From NCBI GenBank assembly GCA_050734185.1, contig JBOHUE010000171.1, forward strand, positions 1-10,038: 10,038 bases of DNA. Direction: 5' to 3'. The notes below the pieces were generated by a model. That model worked only from the letters and a program-made list of their open reading frames with translations, was not told the origin of the DNA and made no database searches. The stretch is from JAFALX01 sp050734185 (GTDB lineage Bacteria; Chloroflexota; Dormibacteria; Aeolococcales; Aeolococcaceae). Positions 1 to 6,541 of this stretch are shown piece by piece. The position numbers and the translations under genes were made by a program. Every line of letters begins with the position of its first letter. The stretch's first letter is position 1.

Positions 1-127
1 CGCCGTCGCGCTCCCGCCGGACCAGCAGTTAGCATCCCGGATGACACGGCACTGGGTGGACCCATCACGTGGTCGTGGGTGGACCTATTCGGTGGTCATG
101 GGTGGACCTATCAGCTGGCGTTCGACA
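1..127. mobile_element. Right-hand end of an insertion sequence, probably IS21-like (partial)
   Basis: The stretch carries three tandem 23-bp repeats just inside a boundary at about 127/128. That boundary coincides with an abrupt loss of homology in the C-terminus of the neighbouring LuxR HTH. Read on the minus strand, the element would begin TGTCGAACGCC at 127, so it starts with TG. IS21-family elements are known for TG...CA ends and multiple internal terminal repeats, which fits. The transposase genes would lie to the left of the window. A short open frame ending at the TAG at 30-32 could be the tail of a transposase gene but is too short to assign. The family call is inference; the repeats and the truncation are seen directly. 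Confidence 0.55.
54..122. repeat. Three 23-bp tandem repeats (putative IS terminal repeats)
   Basis: The core GGGTGGACCYAT begins at 54, 77 and 100, an exact 23-bp period. Units 1 and 2 also share GTGGTC in their second half; unit 3 diverges after the core. Short repeats of this kind near a boundary are typical transposase-binding sites at IS ends. The region is not under coding constraint except for the stop codon of the truncated regulator at 111-113. Confidence 0.75.
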
Positions 128-608
128 ACTTCGAGTACACACGCTGGAGCAGGTTATTCACAGTTCGCACGGACACGCCCAGAGATTCCGCGATCGACGA
201 GCTCGACCCGCCGTTCGCGGCTAGAAGCGCGACCTCGCGCTCTCGAGAAGTGAGTGGCGCGGGCGCATCTAACCGCTTGAGCACGGGGGTGCGCGCAGCG
301 TCGCACGCGTTCGCCAGTGACAGCGCGATAGAGCGAGAGGCCCGCGCGCGAGCCCACTCACCGTGATGACTATGCGCAAGCCACGCGTCCAACGATGCCT
401 CAGCAGCGAGCAAGTTACAACCGAGATGCGCAAACCTGCCTGCGATCGTGTCGAGTGCGACGCCGTCGCCCCTGGCCGAAGCTGCGGCGTGTGCAACCAT
501 TGCGCGGAGCAGCGCACCTTCCAAGTGGCCATCGAGCCGCGCAAATTCGGCCGCCGCACGCCTGATATCTCCTAGGCGAAGCAGATCATGTAGGGGCGAA
601 GGCTTCAA
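111..608 (-). CDS. C-terminal part of LAL-type LuxR transcriptional regulator (frameshifted and truncated)
   Basis: This 165-residue frame (TTG at 608) is the continuation of the 586-2694 gene, not an independent gene. Removing one base from the GGGG run at 593-596 fuses the upstream EAFA to LHDLLRLGD, a typical LAL junction. Residues 5-105 are helical TPR-like sequence. Residues 119-160 are a LuxR/GerE HTH, with LTSREREVALLAANG, SIAESLGVSVRTVNN and a third helix ending VYSKL. The next residues are SNAS and a stop, where family members continue KLGxxSRxEL. The last helix is therefore missing, and the change falls exactly at the putative IS boundary. The final codons are read from IS sequence. 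DNA binding is probably weakened or lost. The product would be a cytoplasmic activator if intact. Confidence 0.8.
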   Translation of the reverse strand: MKPSPLHDLLRLGDIRRAAAEFARLDGHLEGALLRAMVAHAAASARGDGVALDTIAGRFAHLGCNLLAAEASLDAWLAHSHHGEWARARASRSIALSLANACDAARTPVLKRLDAPAPLTSREREVALLAANGGSSSSIAESLGVSVRTVNNLLQRVYSKLSNAS

Positions 609-2694
609 GGGCAGCGAGCTCGTGGGCGCCGGCGATTACGGCGGCATCGTAGGCCGCTTGTCGCGCCAGCGAAAGTCTACCCTCGCATGCGTGCAGCCAG
701 GCCTTGGCTCGCGCGAGTCGCGATCGGTCGCCCGGCAGAAGAACGCGGCCCTCGCGTTCCGCTTCAAAGAGGGCGGTCCGAGCTCGGCCGGCGTCCCCAT
801 ACTGGCCTGCTGTTTCGGCAAGAGCAGCCAGAGCCGGAACCAAAAGAAAGCCATTGTTCTGATTACGGGTCGCCGCCACCACATCAAGGAGGAGGTCGGC
901 TGCGCGCCTCAAACCTCCTCGTGACCGCAAACACAGCGCGAGGCGGAAGGTGCCAACGGCACGCAGCTGATCGGATCCCGTCGCAACCGCGTGAGCTTGC
1001 ATGAGCTGTGCCTCACGCTGCGCCTCCTCAAGGTTTCCGGCGAACCAGAGCGCCTCCCACCGCAGAAATGCAACAGGATCATCGCCGCGCGGGCGCTCTG
1101 GCGCGTCATCTGCTCTCCCGTCGGTGGCAACGGAAGCAACGGCAAGGGCACGCTCAGGAGACCCGGTCACCGAGTACGTGGCCACGAGCACCGCCGTTGC
1201 TCGGCGCCGCGCACTCTCGTCTGCTGCCGACTCATTCACAATCGTCTCGGAAAGAGTGAGAGCATCGTGTGGCCGGCCTGCCAGTGCGAGGAGTGATGCG
1301 CGAGCCGCTTCAAGCTGCGTACGGGCGGGTTCAATCACCTCGGTCCCAAGCACTCCGTCAATGAGCCGCTCTGCAGCTTCAGGTTGCTGCATCGTCGCCA
1401 GGTTCATCGCGCGTTCGACTGTAATCGACGCGACTTGATCATCGGGGATAGCGGCTCCTTCAAGCGTTGCGAATACGTGCTCCGCTTGCGAGTGGCGTCC
1501 GAGCTTGGCAAGCGCCTTGCCGAGGGTGAATTTCGCGTGAACCTCGGACGTGCGCTCGACAGCCACGGCGGCCAACTCCGCCGCGAGGCCATAGTTCTCC
1601 TGCGACGACGCACTGTCGATCGCAGCCGCAAGCATTGAGTCTGGGATCCACTGTCCTGCGTGAAGCCGTCTCTGCGCAAGTTCTGGAGTATCCACGCGAC
1701 GGCGGCGAGGTGAGCCGTCCAACGAATCGGCGAGGAAGCGGTTAACCGATCGTCGCCACAACGGCGGACACGCCGATCGGAGGATTTCCGCCTCGATGGG
1801 GCGGACCAGTCGCACCAGAGAGCGGCGATCAGTCTGGTCAAGAGCTATAAAGCCGAGTGCTTCAAGCTTTGCGCTGACGCGCGGATCCGCAACCCCCTCT
1901 AGGACTCGAGCTGCGAGCGGCTCGCCGACTGCGACCAGCTCGAGTAACTGCCGCTCCTCGATCGCCAAGTGTGCCAGACGCCGCTCAGCAATCAACAGTC
2001 GATCACCGTGAGCAACCAACTCACCAACCCACGCCCACGCGCCGTTCGTCTCGCGGAGTCGATGCGACTGTTTGCCAAGGCGGAGCAGCTCCCGAAGAAC
2101 ATTGAGATCGCCACCGGCGGCCTCAATAAGCCGCATTGCCGTATCCGGCTCGACATAGCCGCCAAGGGAAGTCGAGATGATCCGCTGCATGCTCAAGGGG
2201 GGCAACGGCATTAGGTCCACGACCTCCAGGCCCCGTCGCTGCCAGCGTCCGAATATCCACCCCGGAAGTACCTCTTCCGAGGGTATCGTCAGCAGGACCG
2301 CGGGTTCTGCGTCTCCTACATGGGTTAGCACGTTCGCTGGAGCTTCCGCGGCTGCGAGGTGAGCGTCGTCGACAGCAACGAGCACCCCGGCGTGAGAGCG
2401 GTTTCCGCGGTCGGCCGTCGACACGGTAGGAGACGCGCGACTATCGCGAGTCGCCGCGACCCTATTCGGCTCGGGCCGAGGTCGCGTTGTCTCCGTAATC
2501 TCTAACGATGGGTGTATCTCCCTGATCACCCAGCTGCGTGATCGTGCCCACCTGATCAACTCAGCGACAATGCGGCTCCTTCCCACCCCGGCCGGACCGC
2601 GGAGAAGCACGCACGGTCCCCGTGGCTGTCCCAGCAGCTGCGAAAGCGCCCGCAGCTCATCACGACGTCCCTCCAAGGGCCACTCTCGCCCCAT
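586..2694 (-). CDS. LAL-type LuxR regulator, ATPase and TPR-like part (frameshifted before the HTH)
   Basis: Large regulator of the LAL group: an N-terminal ATPase, a long helical sensor region and a C-terminal HTH, here displaced to another frame at 111-608. From ATG 2694 the protein opens MGREWPLEGRRDELRAL, the usual LAL entry. A Walker A-like GPAGVGRS lies at residues 33-40, with Arg in place of the invariant Lys. Walker B is at about 104-110 (VLVAVDD, then AH). After about residue 330 come degenerate TPR-like helices. A TTG start at 2808 would add 38 unremarkable residues and overlap a palindrome, so 2694 is preferred, although its Shine-Dalgarno sequence is weak. The gene is divergent from the propeller operon and is the obvious candidate to regulate it. 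The frame ends at TGA 586 after a one-base insertion; with IS truncation as well, the gene may be decaying. Together with 111-608 it would encode roughly 885 residues. Confidence 0.85.
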   Translation of the reverse strand: MGREWPLEGRRDELRALSQLLGQPRGPCVLLRGPAGVGRSRIVAELIRWARSRSWVIREIHPSLEITETTRPRPEPNRVAATRDSRASPTVSTADRGNRSHAGVLVAVDDAHLAAAEAPANVLTHVGDAEPAVLLTIPSEEVLPGWIFGRWQRRGLEVVDLMPLPPLSMQRIISTSLGGYVEPDTAMRLIEAAGGDLNVLRELLRLGKQSHRLRETNGAWAWVGELVAHGDRLLIAERRLAHLAIEERQLLELVAVGEPLAARVLEGVADPRVSAKLEALGFIALDQTDRRSLVRLVRPIEAEILRSACPPLWRRSVNRFLADSLDGSPRRRRVDTPELAQRRLHAGQWIPDSMLAAAIDSASSQENYGLAAELAAVAVERTSEVHAKFTLGKALAKLGRHSQAEHVFATLEGAAIPDDQVASITVERAMNLATMQQPEAAERLIDGVLGTEVIEPARTQLEAARASLLALAGRPHDALTLSETIVNESAADESARRRATAVLVATYSVTGSPERALAVASVATDGRADDAPERPRGDDPVAFLRWEALWFAGNLEEAQREAQLMQAHAVATGSDQLRAVGTFRLALCLRSRGGLRRAADLLLDVVAATRNQNNGFLLVPALAALAETAGQYGDAGRARTALFEAEREGRVLLPGDRSRLARAKAWLHACEGRLSLARQAAYDAAVIAGAHELAALEAFAPT
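593..596 (-). other. Single-base frameshift site in the LAL regulator
   Basis: Minus-strand TTC GCC CCT ACA TGA ends the upstream frame. Dropping one C gives TTC GCC CTA CAT GAT (F A L H D), which joins both halves in register with the family. The run is GGGG on the plus strand. It is either a sequencing indel or a real mutation. Confidence 0.75.
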
Positions 2695-2800
2695 GATCGC
2701 CCAGTCTAGCCTCGATTCCGGGGGCCACTGCCAGCCACGGATGGCACGCTCCAGCGGGCCGACAAGGCTACGTGAGTAAGGCCGAGCCGAATCGCTATCC

Positions 2801-2821
2801 GTGAGCAAATGTATTGCTCAC
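2801..2821. promoter_or_regulatory. Perfect 8-bp inverted repeat in the divergent promoter region (putative operator)
   Basis: Arms GTGAGCAA (2801-2808) and TTGCTCAC (2814-2821) are exact reverse complements around a 5-bp AT-rich spacer ATGTA. The site lies 107 bp upstream of the preferred LAL start and 77 bp upstream of the propeller start, so one bound dimer could influence both genes. No T-tract follows, so a terminator is less likely. Its role as a regulator-binding site is inferred from position and symmetry. Confidence 0.5.
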
Positions 2822-2886
2822 GACACAGGGAGCGGGGCTGATCAGACTCCGGGCGGGTGCAGGGTCACCACAGGGTTACGGGGAAG

Positions 2887-2894
2887 GAGGAAGG
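2887..2894 (+). promoter_or_regulatory. Strong ribosome binding site fixing the propeller start
   Basis: GGAGGAAGG lies just upstream of ATG 2898. It selects this start over the upstream in-frame TTG at 2814, and a signal peptide then begins immediately. Confidence 0.7.
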
Positions 2895-2897
2895 GTC

Positions 2898-4247
2898 ATG
2901 ACCACGAGCCGCTGGGGCTTGGCGGCCGCAGCGATTGCGGCTATAAGTGCCCTGACCGCCTCATGGTCCACACTTGCCGCCACCGTCACCGTTCAAGTTG
3001 GGCCGAACACTTTGGCCAACAATCGTGCCCCTGGCCAGCTCGTCCAAGACTTCAAATCGCCGAGTCTCGCAGTCAACCCGAACGACCCGGCGAACCTTGT
3101 CGTCGCGTTCCGCAACGACGCGCCGGACTTCGGCTGCCAGCCGTCGTACACAATCGATGGTGGCCGCACCTGGACAGCGTCGATCTTCCCGCCGCCACGC
3201 CGGGGAAGCTGTTGGGCGCCCGCTGTGGCCTTCGGCGACACCGACCACGTGTATATCGCCGCCCAGGACAGAAAAGGCACGCCGCCCGGGCCGCGCTGCA
3301 CAGACGTCAGCGTCTGGGCCTCCGCGGACGGCGGCAGGACGTTCGGCAATCCCACACTGATTCCACAGAGCAACATCGGCAACGTCACCTGCCCCTTCTC
3401 GGTTCAGGCTGGCATCGCCGTGGACCTAACTCAGAAGAAAAACACCAGTGGTCCGCGCATCTACGTGACGTGGTACGCATTCCCCAACTTCGCATCGAAC
3501 AGGGTCTACCTGACACATTCCGACGACGGCGGAGCGACCTGGTCGGACCCGCTGTCAAATCCAGTCGCCACCGAAAACCAATTCGCTGAGACACCGACTG
3601 TCGCACCTGACGGCACCGTCTACGTCGTTTACAAAGACGCTGACAGTGCCACCGGATGCTTTGCTGTCGGCTTCGGGCCCTTCGGGCCTTCAACTTGCCC
3701 AATTAGGGTGCTGCGGTCGTCGGACGGCGGCGCGTCCTTTGATAGCGCGAACTCAACCATGGCGGGCTTCGAGGTTGCGAATGCGGCTTACGACGACCTG
3801 ACTGCCGGCGAGGCGCCAGGTATCGCCGTGGCGCCAAGTGGCGAGATTTTCGTGACCTTTGCCTCGCTCGCGGACCTCCCAACGCCAAATGGTTGCGTCC
3901 GTTCGCTTCAAGCCTACATCGCTCGCTCGAGCGACCGTGGGCGCACCTGGACGAAGCAACGGCTCAACGATGATCCGTGCTCCGGAGGCGCTGCGCATCG
4001 CGATCCTTGGGTGAGCGTCGCGCCTAACGGTCGCGTCGACGCAATCTTCTACGACACCCGCAACGACCTCGACCGCGTCCTCACCGACGCCTACTTCACG
4101 ACATCGTCTGACAATGGATCAACGTTCGCGACCAACCGGCGTGTGAGCGACCGGAAGCTTCGATCTGACAGCGCTGCTGAACCCCAATCAGCCCAATTTC
4201 GTCTCCAACGAGTTCGACGAGAACAACGCCGTGGTCTCAACCGCTAG
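2898..4247 (+). CDS. Secreted sialidase-like Asp-box beta-propeller, N-terminal fragment of an 860-residue cell-wall protein
   Basis: Begins with a Sec signal peptide (basic MTTSR, hydrophobic 7-27, likely cleavage near TLAA). Six Asp-boxes follow at residues 84-92 (YTIDGGRTW), 141-149, 207-215, 273-281, 343-351 and 402-410, indicating a six-bladed sialidase/BNR-type propeller. DPWVSVAPNGRVDAIFYDTRND at 369-390 is typical of proteins annotated as exo-alpha-sialidase-like. GH33 catalytic residues cannot be confirmed: the Arg in VVAFRND has no counterpart in the paralogue at 7766-9444 (VVAYDEA), so a binding rather than hydrolytic role is quite possible. Homology continues in another frame from about 4156, and the last 30 residues here are frameshift noise. 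Removing one A at 4155-4156 gives RVSDRSFDLTALLNP. It is the first gene of a plus-strand operon with 5507-6313, divergent from the LAL regulator. Confidence 0.85.
   Translation: MTTSRWGLAAAAIAAISALTASWSTLAATVTVQVGPNTLANNRAPGQLVQDFKSPSLAVNPNDPANLVVAFRNDAPDFGCQPSYTIDGGRTWTASIFPPPRRGSCWAPAVAFGDTDHVYIAAQDRKGTPPGPRCTDVSVWASADGGRTFGNPTLIPQSNIGNVTCPFSVQAGIAVDLTQKKNTSGPRIYVTWYAFPNFASNRVYLTHSDDGGATWSDPLSNPVATENQFAETPTVAPDGTVYVVYKDADSATGCFAVGFGPFGPSTCPIRVLRSSDGGASFDSANSTMAGFEVANAAYDDLTAGEAPGIAVAPSGEIFVTFASLADLPTPNGCVRSLQAYIARSSDRGRTWTKQRLNDDPCSGGAAHRDPWVSVAPNGRVDAIFYDTRNDLDRVLTDAYFTTSSDNGSTFATNRRVSDRKLRSDSAAEPQSAQFRLQRVRREQRRGLNR
4155..4156 (+). other. Single-base frameshift site between propeller and its last blade/CWB2 part
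   Basis: CGG AAG CTT CGA becomes CGG AGC TTC GAT when one A is dropped, restoring SDRSFDLTALLNPNQPNF and the closing WGDTRDT segment. Both flanking frames are propeller-like. Confidence 0.75.
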
Positions 4248-5040
4248 CGGGGCCGTCGGCAGTTGGGGCGACACACGCGACACCTTCCCCAACAGCCCCA
4301 GTGGCGATCCGCAGACGACAGCATCCGACGTGGAGACGGGGAGAATCGGCCTGCCCAACACCGGCGATCCTCGCCCCGAATCACGTGTGGCCGGGAGCAA
4401 CGTTTCGACTACCTCTGTGGCCCTTTCTCGCGCAACCTTCAGCTATGCGGGATTGACCGATCCCTCAAACGCCAACTCCGATCGATTCGTCGTGATCGCC
4501 GCAGACTCAGGCCAGGCCGAAGCTCTCGCTGGGGACGCATTAGCGCGCAAGCTTCGGACCGCGCTCCTGCTCACTCCAGCATCTGGGCTTGCACCGGAAG
4601 TGCTCGCCGAGGTCCAGCGGTTGAACCCGACCAAGGCCTACATTCTCGGCGGGGCGGACATCTTGAGCCCGTCCGTGGATTCGGCACTTGCAGCGGCTGG
4701 CGTGACACCGATGCGCATAGCAGGGACCCATCCCTACGGGACGGCAGCAGAGATTGCCCATGTCCTGGGAGCGCCAACCAGCAAAGCGGCGGTCATCATT
4801 GCGGGGGACAACAGCAGCGAGGCACTAACCGCCGGAGCGTTCGCGGCCTTCGAACGACTTCCGCTTCTAATGGTCAGCCACGATAGTATCCCCGCGGAAA
4901 CAGAGCAAGCACTCTCGGCGCTGGGAATTGCGCGCACGATCGCGGTGGGTAGCTCCGCCACGATATCGGACGGGTGTCATAACCCGGCTCACGGCCGAAG
5001 GACGCAATCCCACGCGCGTCGGCGGCAATGGCGCACATGA
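4231..5040 (+). CDS. Middle fragment: end of propeller plus CWB2 cell-wall-binding repeats
   Basis: This frame belongs to the same gene as 2898-4247. Its coding similarity starts near 4156, upstream of the GTG at 4231, so 4231 is not a genuine start. Residues 11-18 (SWGDTRDT) close the propeller. A linker follows, then cell wall binding repeat 2 (CWB2, PF04122-like) sequence. One repeat is at about 84-180 with AYILGGADILSPSV and MRIAGTHPYGTAAEIA. A second starts at about 185 with AVIIAGDNSSEALTAGAFAA and TIAVGSSATISDG. CWB2 modules bind anionic cell-wall polymers in other Gram-positive surface proteins, so this part probably tethers the propeller to the wall. The frame is lost after TISD because of an extra G at 4972-4974; residues after about 248 are noise. 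Confidence 0.75.
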   Translation: MVSTASGAVGSWGDTRDTFPNSPSGDPQTTASDVETGRIGLPNTGDPRPESRVAGSNVSTTSVALSRATFSYAGLTDPSNANSDRFVVIAADSGQAEALAGDALARKLRTALLLTPASGLAPEVLAEVQRLNPTKAYILGGADILSPSVDSALAAAGVTPMRIAGTHPYGTAAEIAHVLGAPTSKAAVIIAGDNSSEALTAGAFAAFERLPLLMVSHDSIPAETEQALSALGIARTIAVGSSATISDGCHNPAHGRRTQSHARRRQWRT

Positions 5041-5482
5041 GATCGCCGCGAATCTGGCGGCGCTGGCTGCCGGGCCGACCATGAACCCGCCCGCACCCCT
5101 GAACGTAGTGTACGTCGCGAGCGCTTCCGTCCCGTCGGACGCCGTGGTCGCAGGCACCGAGGTTGCGTATCGCGGCGGCGTGCTCCTCCTTGGCGACAAT
5201 GACCAGCCGTCTGCCGACTTTCTCACACGCAACGTAAGCCGCACCGATCAAGTCATCCTAATCGGCCCCTGCAGCAGCATATTGGCAGTCTCAGGCTTTA
5301 GTGCGGTTCCGGCAACCGCAAACTGCACGTCATCACCATCGTCGACCGCATCGCTGGGTTCTATCCCGACCCCATCCGTCGGACTACATGAACAACCATG
5401 GAGAGGCGCTCTAGCGTTTGCAATGGGCGCCACAACCTTGCTCGCTAGTCGGTGGCGACGAGGGAAGCGTTCCGAGGACTAA
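4928..5482 (+). CDS. C-terminal fragment: CWB2 repeats and membrane anchor of the propeller protein
   Basis: Third frame of the same gene. Real homology begins at about residue 16 (GVITRLTAEGRNPTRVGG), completing the second CWB2 repeat. Another, incomplete CWB2-like unit follows (NVVYVASASVPSDAVVAG ... VILIGPCSS, residues 59-116). A Ser/Thr/Pro-rich linker leads to a short hydrophobic stretch (about 160-173, ALAFAMGATTLLAS) and a basic tail WRRGKRSED, which looks like a stop-transfer anchor but is shorter than usual. No LPxTG precedes it. The stop TAA lies 24 nt before the next gene, so co-transcription is likely. The ATG at 4928 is not a native start. Confidence 0.75.
   Translation: MRARSRWVAPPRYRTGVITRLTAEGRNPTRVGGNGAHEIAANLAALAAGPTMNPPAPLNVVYVASASVPSDAVVAGTEVAYRGGVLLLGDNDQPSADFLTRNVSRTDQVILIGPCSSILAVSGFSAVPATANCTSSPSSTASLGSIPTPSVGLHEQPWRGALAFAMGATTLLASRWRRGKRSED
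4972..4974 (+). other. Single-base frameshift site inside CWB2 repeat 2
   Basis: GAC GGG TGT CAT becomes GAC GGT GTC ATA if one G is removed, joining TISD to GVITRLTAEG, the usual CWB2 order (hydrophobic strand, S-D/V, then R-x-GG). Confidence 0.75.
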
Positions 5483-5506
5483 GCACATGTTACGTGAGGT
5501 GAGCAG

Positions 5507-6313
5507 ATGAGCCTTCAGCGTCGCGTCTTCCTCGTCACGACTGCAGCCACTTTTGTGGGATTCGCGTTCGGTGGTGCTATCGCGCACGCTTGCACCTCAC
5601 TCGCGACCATCAACATCTCGCCACAGAGCGGGACCGTTGGGGATACTCTCAACGGCTCAGGCAGTGGCTTCAACCCCGCCACACAGGTAACGGTGAGGCT
5701 CGACACAGCGAGTGGTCCGATACTCTGGGCTGGCGCAGCCGATCGCGCAGGGTCGTTTGCGTTCTCATTTGGCGTTCCGAGAGTGAATGCGGGGTGGCAT
5801 GTAATCAAGGCGATGACTGCCGCCGGCACTGCTCAGAACGTGTTCGAGGTGCAGGCGCCTCCGCAGCCCGCGCCGGTCCCATCATTTGTCGGACCAGCCC
5901 CAGACCCACAGCAAGCCGGCGTGCCGCAGCCGGCGTCGGCACCGGCTCCGCAGCCTGAGTCTCGTGGGGGTACGGTGAACCTGCCCCTGCCTGCCGCCGC
6001 CCCTGAGGCGATCGGAACAGCTCCAGCGCCTGGCTCCGTCGTTTCGGAGGCGCCGCAAGCACAGAAGCTGCAGCAGCCTGGCGACCCTGAAAGCCTTCGT
6101 GACCGAGCAAGCACACGAGACATCGGACCGATGCTGCCCACAGAGAGCGGACGGTCGTCCGCTCTCCCCGTGCGAGCAGGTCCAACGGGTTGGGGCGCGC
6201 TCCTGTTTATAGCACTAGGCTTCGCGGGCCTGGGCATCCTGCTGAGTGTAGGAACGGGCGCGTTCTTGCTGCGCAGTCGCGGTGGAGCGAAAAGGGACGT
6301 GGTCAAGAGATAA
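5507..6313 (+). CDS. Secreted Ig-like (IPT-type) protein with Pro-rich stalk and C-terminal TM anchor
   Basis: 268 residues, ATG preceded by GAGGTG at good spacing. A Sec signal peptide covers about residues 1-28 (LQRRVFLV..., ending AHA before C29). The mature domain of about 90 residues has the pattern ISPQSGTVGDTLNGSGSGF ... ILWAGAADRAGSFAFSFGVP ... GWHVIKAMT, compatible with a beta-sandwich IPT/TIG-like fold. A Pro/Ala/Gln-rich stalk (about 117-225) leads to a TM helix at about 229-255 and a basic tail. It is clearly paralogous to the product of 6542-7513, with the same order of signal peptide, ACT start, Ig-like domain, stalk and TM. It is the second gene of the operon with the CWB2 propeller, so it probably acts with it at the cell surface. 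Specific function unknown. Confidence 0.8.
   Translation: MSLQRRVFLVTTAATFVGFAFGGAIAHACTSLATINISPQSGTVGDTLNGSGSGFNPATQVTVRLDTASGPILWAGAADRAGSFAFSFGVPRVNAGWHVIKAMTAAGTAQNVFEVQAPPQPAPVPSFVGPAPDPQQAGVPQPASAPAPQPESRGGTVNLPLPAAAPEAIGTAPAPGSVVSEAPQAQKLQQPGDPESLRDRASTRDIGPMLPTESGRSSALPVRAGPTGWGALLFIALGFAGLGILLSVGTGAFLLRSRGGAKRDVVKR
6143..6166 (+). repeat. Perfect 11-bp inverted repeat inside the Ig-like gene
   Basis: Arms GAGAGCGGACG (6143-6153) and CGTCCGCTCTC (6156-6166) are separated by only GT. It lies in the stalk-coding part just before the TM segment, encoding ESGRSSAL. It would form a strong GC-rich RNA hairpin about 150 nt before the stop codon. Confidence 0.6.
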
Positions 6314-6487
6314 GTCACGGCGCAACGCCCGTCGGCGGGCGAGCCTAACAGAACGCGTTGCAGGCCAGAGACCCCACGGCGGAAAGGCGGTGCGGCCGTC
6401 GAGCGAGACGAGCCGCGGGCAGGCGGGCATCGCGTGCCCTGATCCGTTCACTCGGGATGATCACATCAGCGCTGAGTACTAAACCAT

Positions 6488-6513
6488 GAGGGAACCGCCG
6501 AAGCGGTTCCCTC
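6488..6513. terminator. Bidirectional hairpin terminator between convergent operons
   Basis: A perfect 11-bp stem GAGGGAACCGC (6488-6498) / GCGGTTCCCTC (6503-6513) with loop CGAA lies 174 bp after the plus-strand stop and 28 bp after the minus-strand stop. There is no clear T-tract on either strand. Symmetric stems without U-runs between convergent genes are common in high-GC actinobacteria. The rest of 6314-6541 shows no other feature. Confidence 0.7.
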
Positions 6514-6541
6514 TGATCGGTGTGAGGCCTGCAGTTGTCGG

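Noticed and set aside
41..366. Short plus-strand frames over the left end and the HTH region
   Set aside because: They overlap a recognisable LuxR HTH on the minus strand and IS repeats, with no domain or ribosome binding site of their own.
2801..3589. 262-residue plus-strand frame overlapping the propeller start
   Set aside because: Arg/His-rich low-complexity shadow frame. The overlapping frame has a ribosome binding site, a signal peptide and Asp-boxes.
4351..4365. LPNTG motif between propeller and CWB2 (possible sortase signal)
   Set aside because: It is internal, with no hydrophobic helix or basic tail following, so it is not a functional sorting signal.
593..4974. Programmed +1 frameshifting as explanation of the split genes
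   Set aside because: The sites share no slippery motif, have no prfB-like stop context or upstream stimulator, and occur in unrelated genes together with a deletion elsewhere. Indel error or mutation is simpler.
5585..5600. Cys at the start of the mature Ig-like proteins as a lipobox cysteine
   Set aside because: The preceding residues (IAHAC, VLAC) do not fit the lipobox consensus well, and both proteins already have a C-terminal TM anchor.
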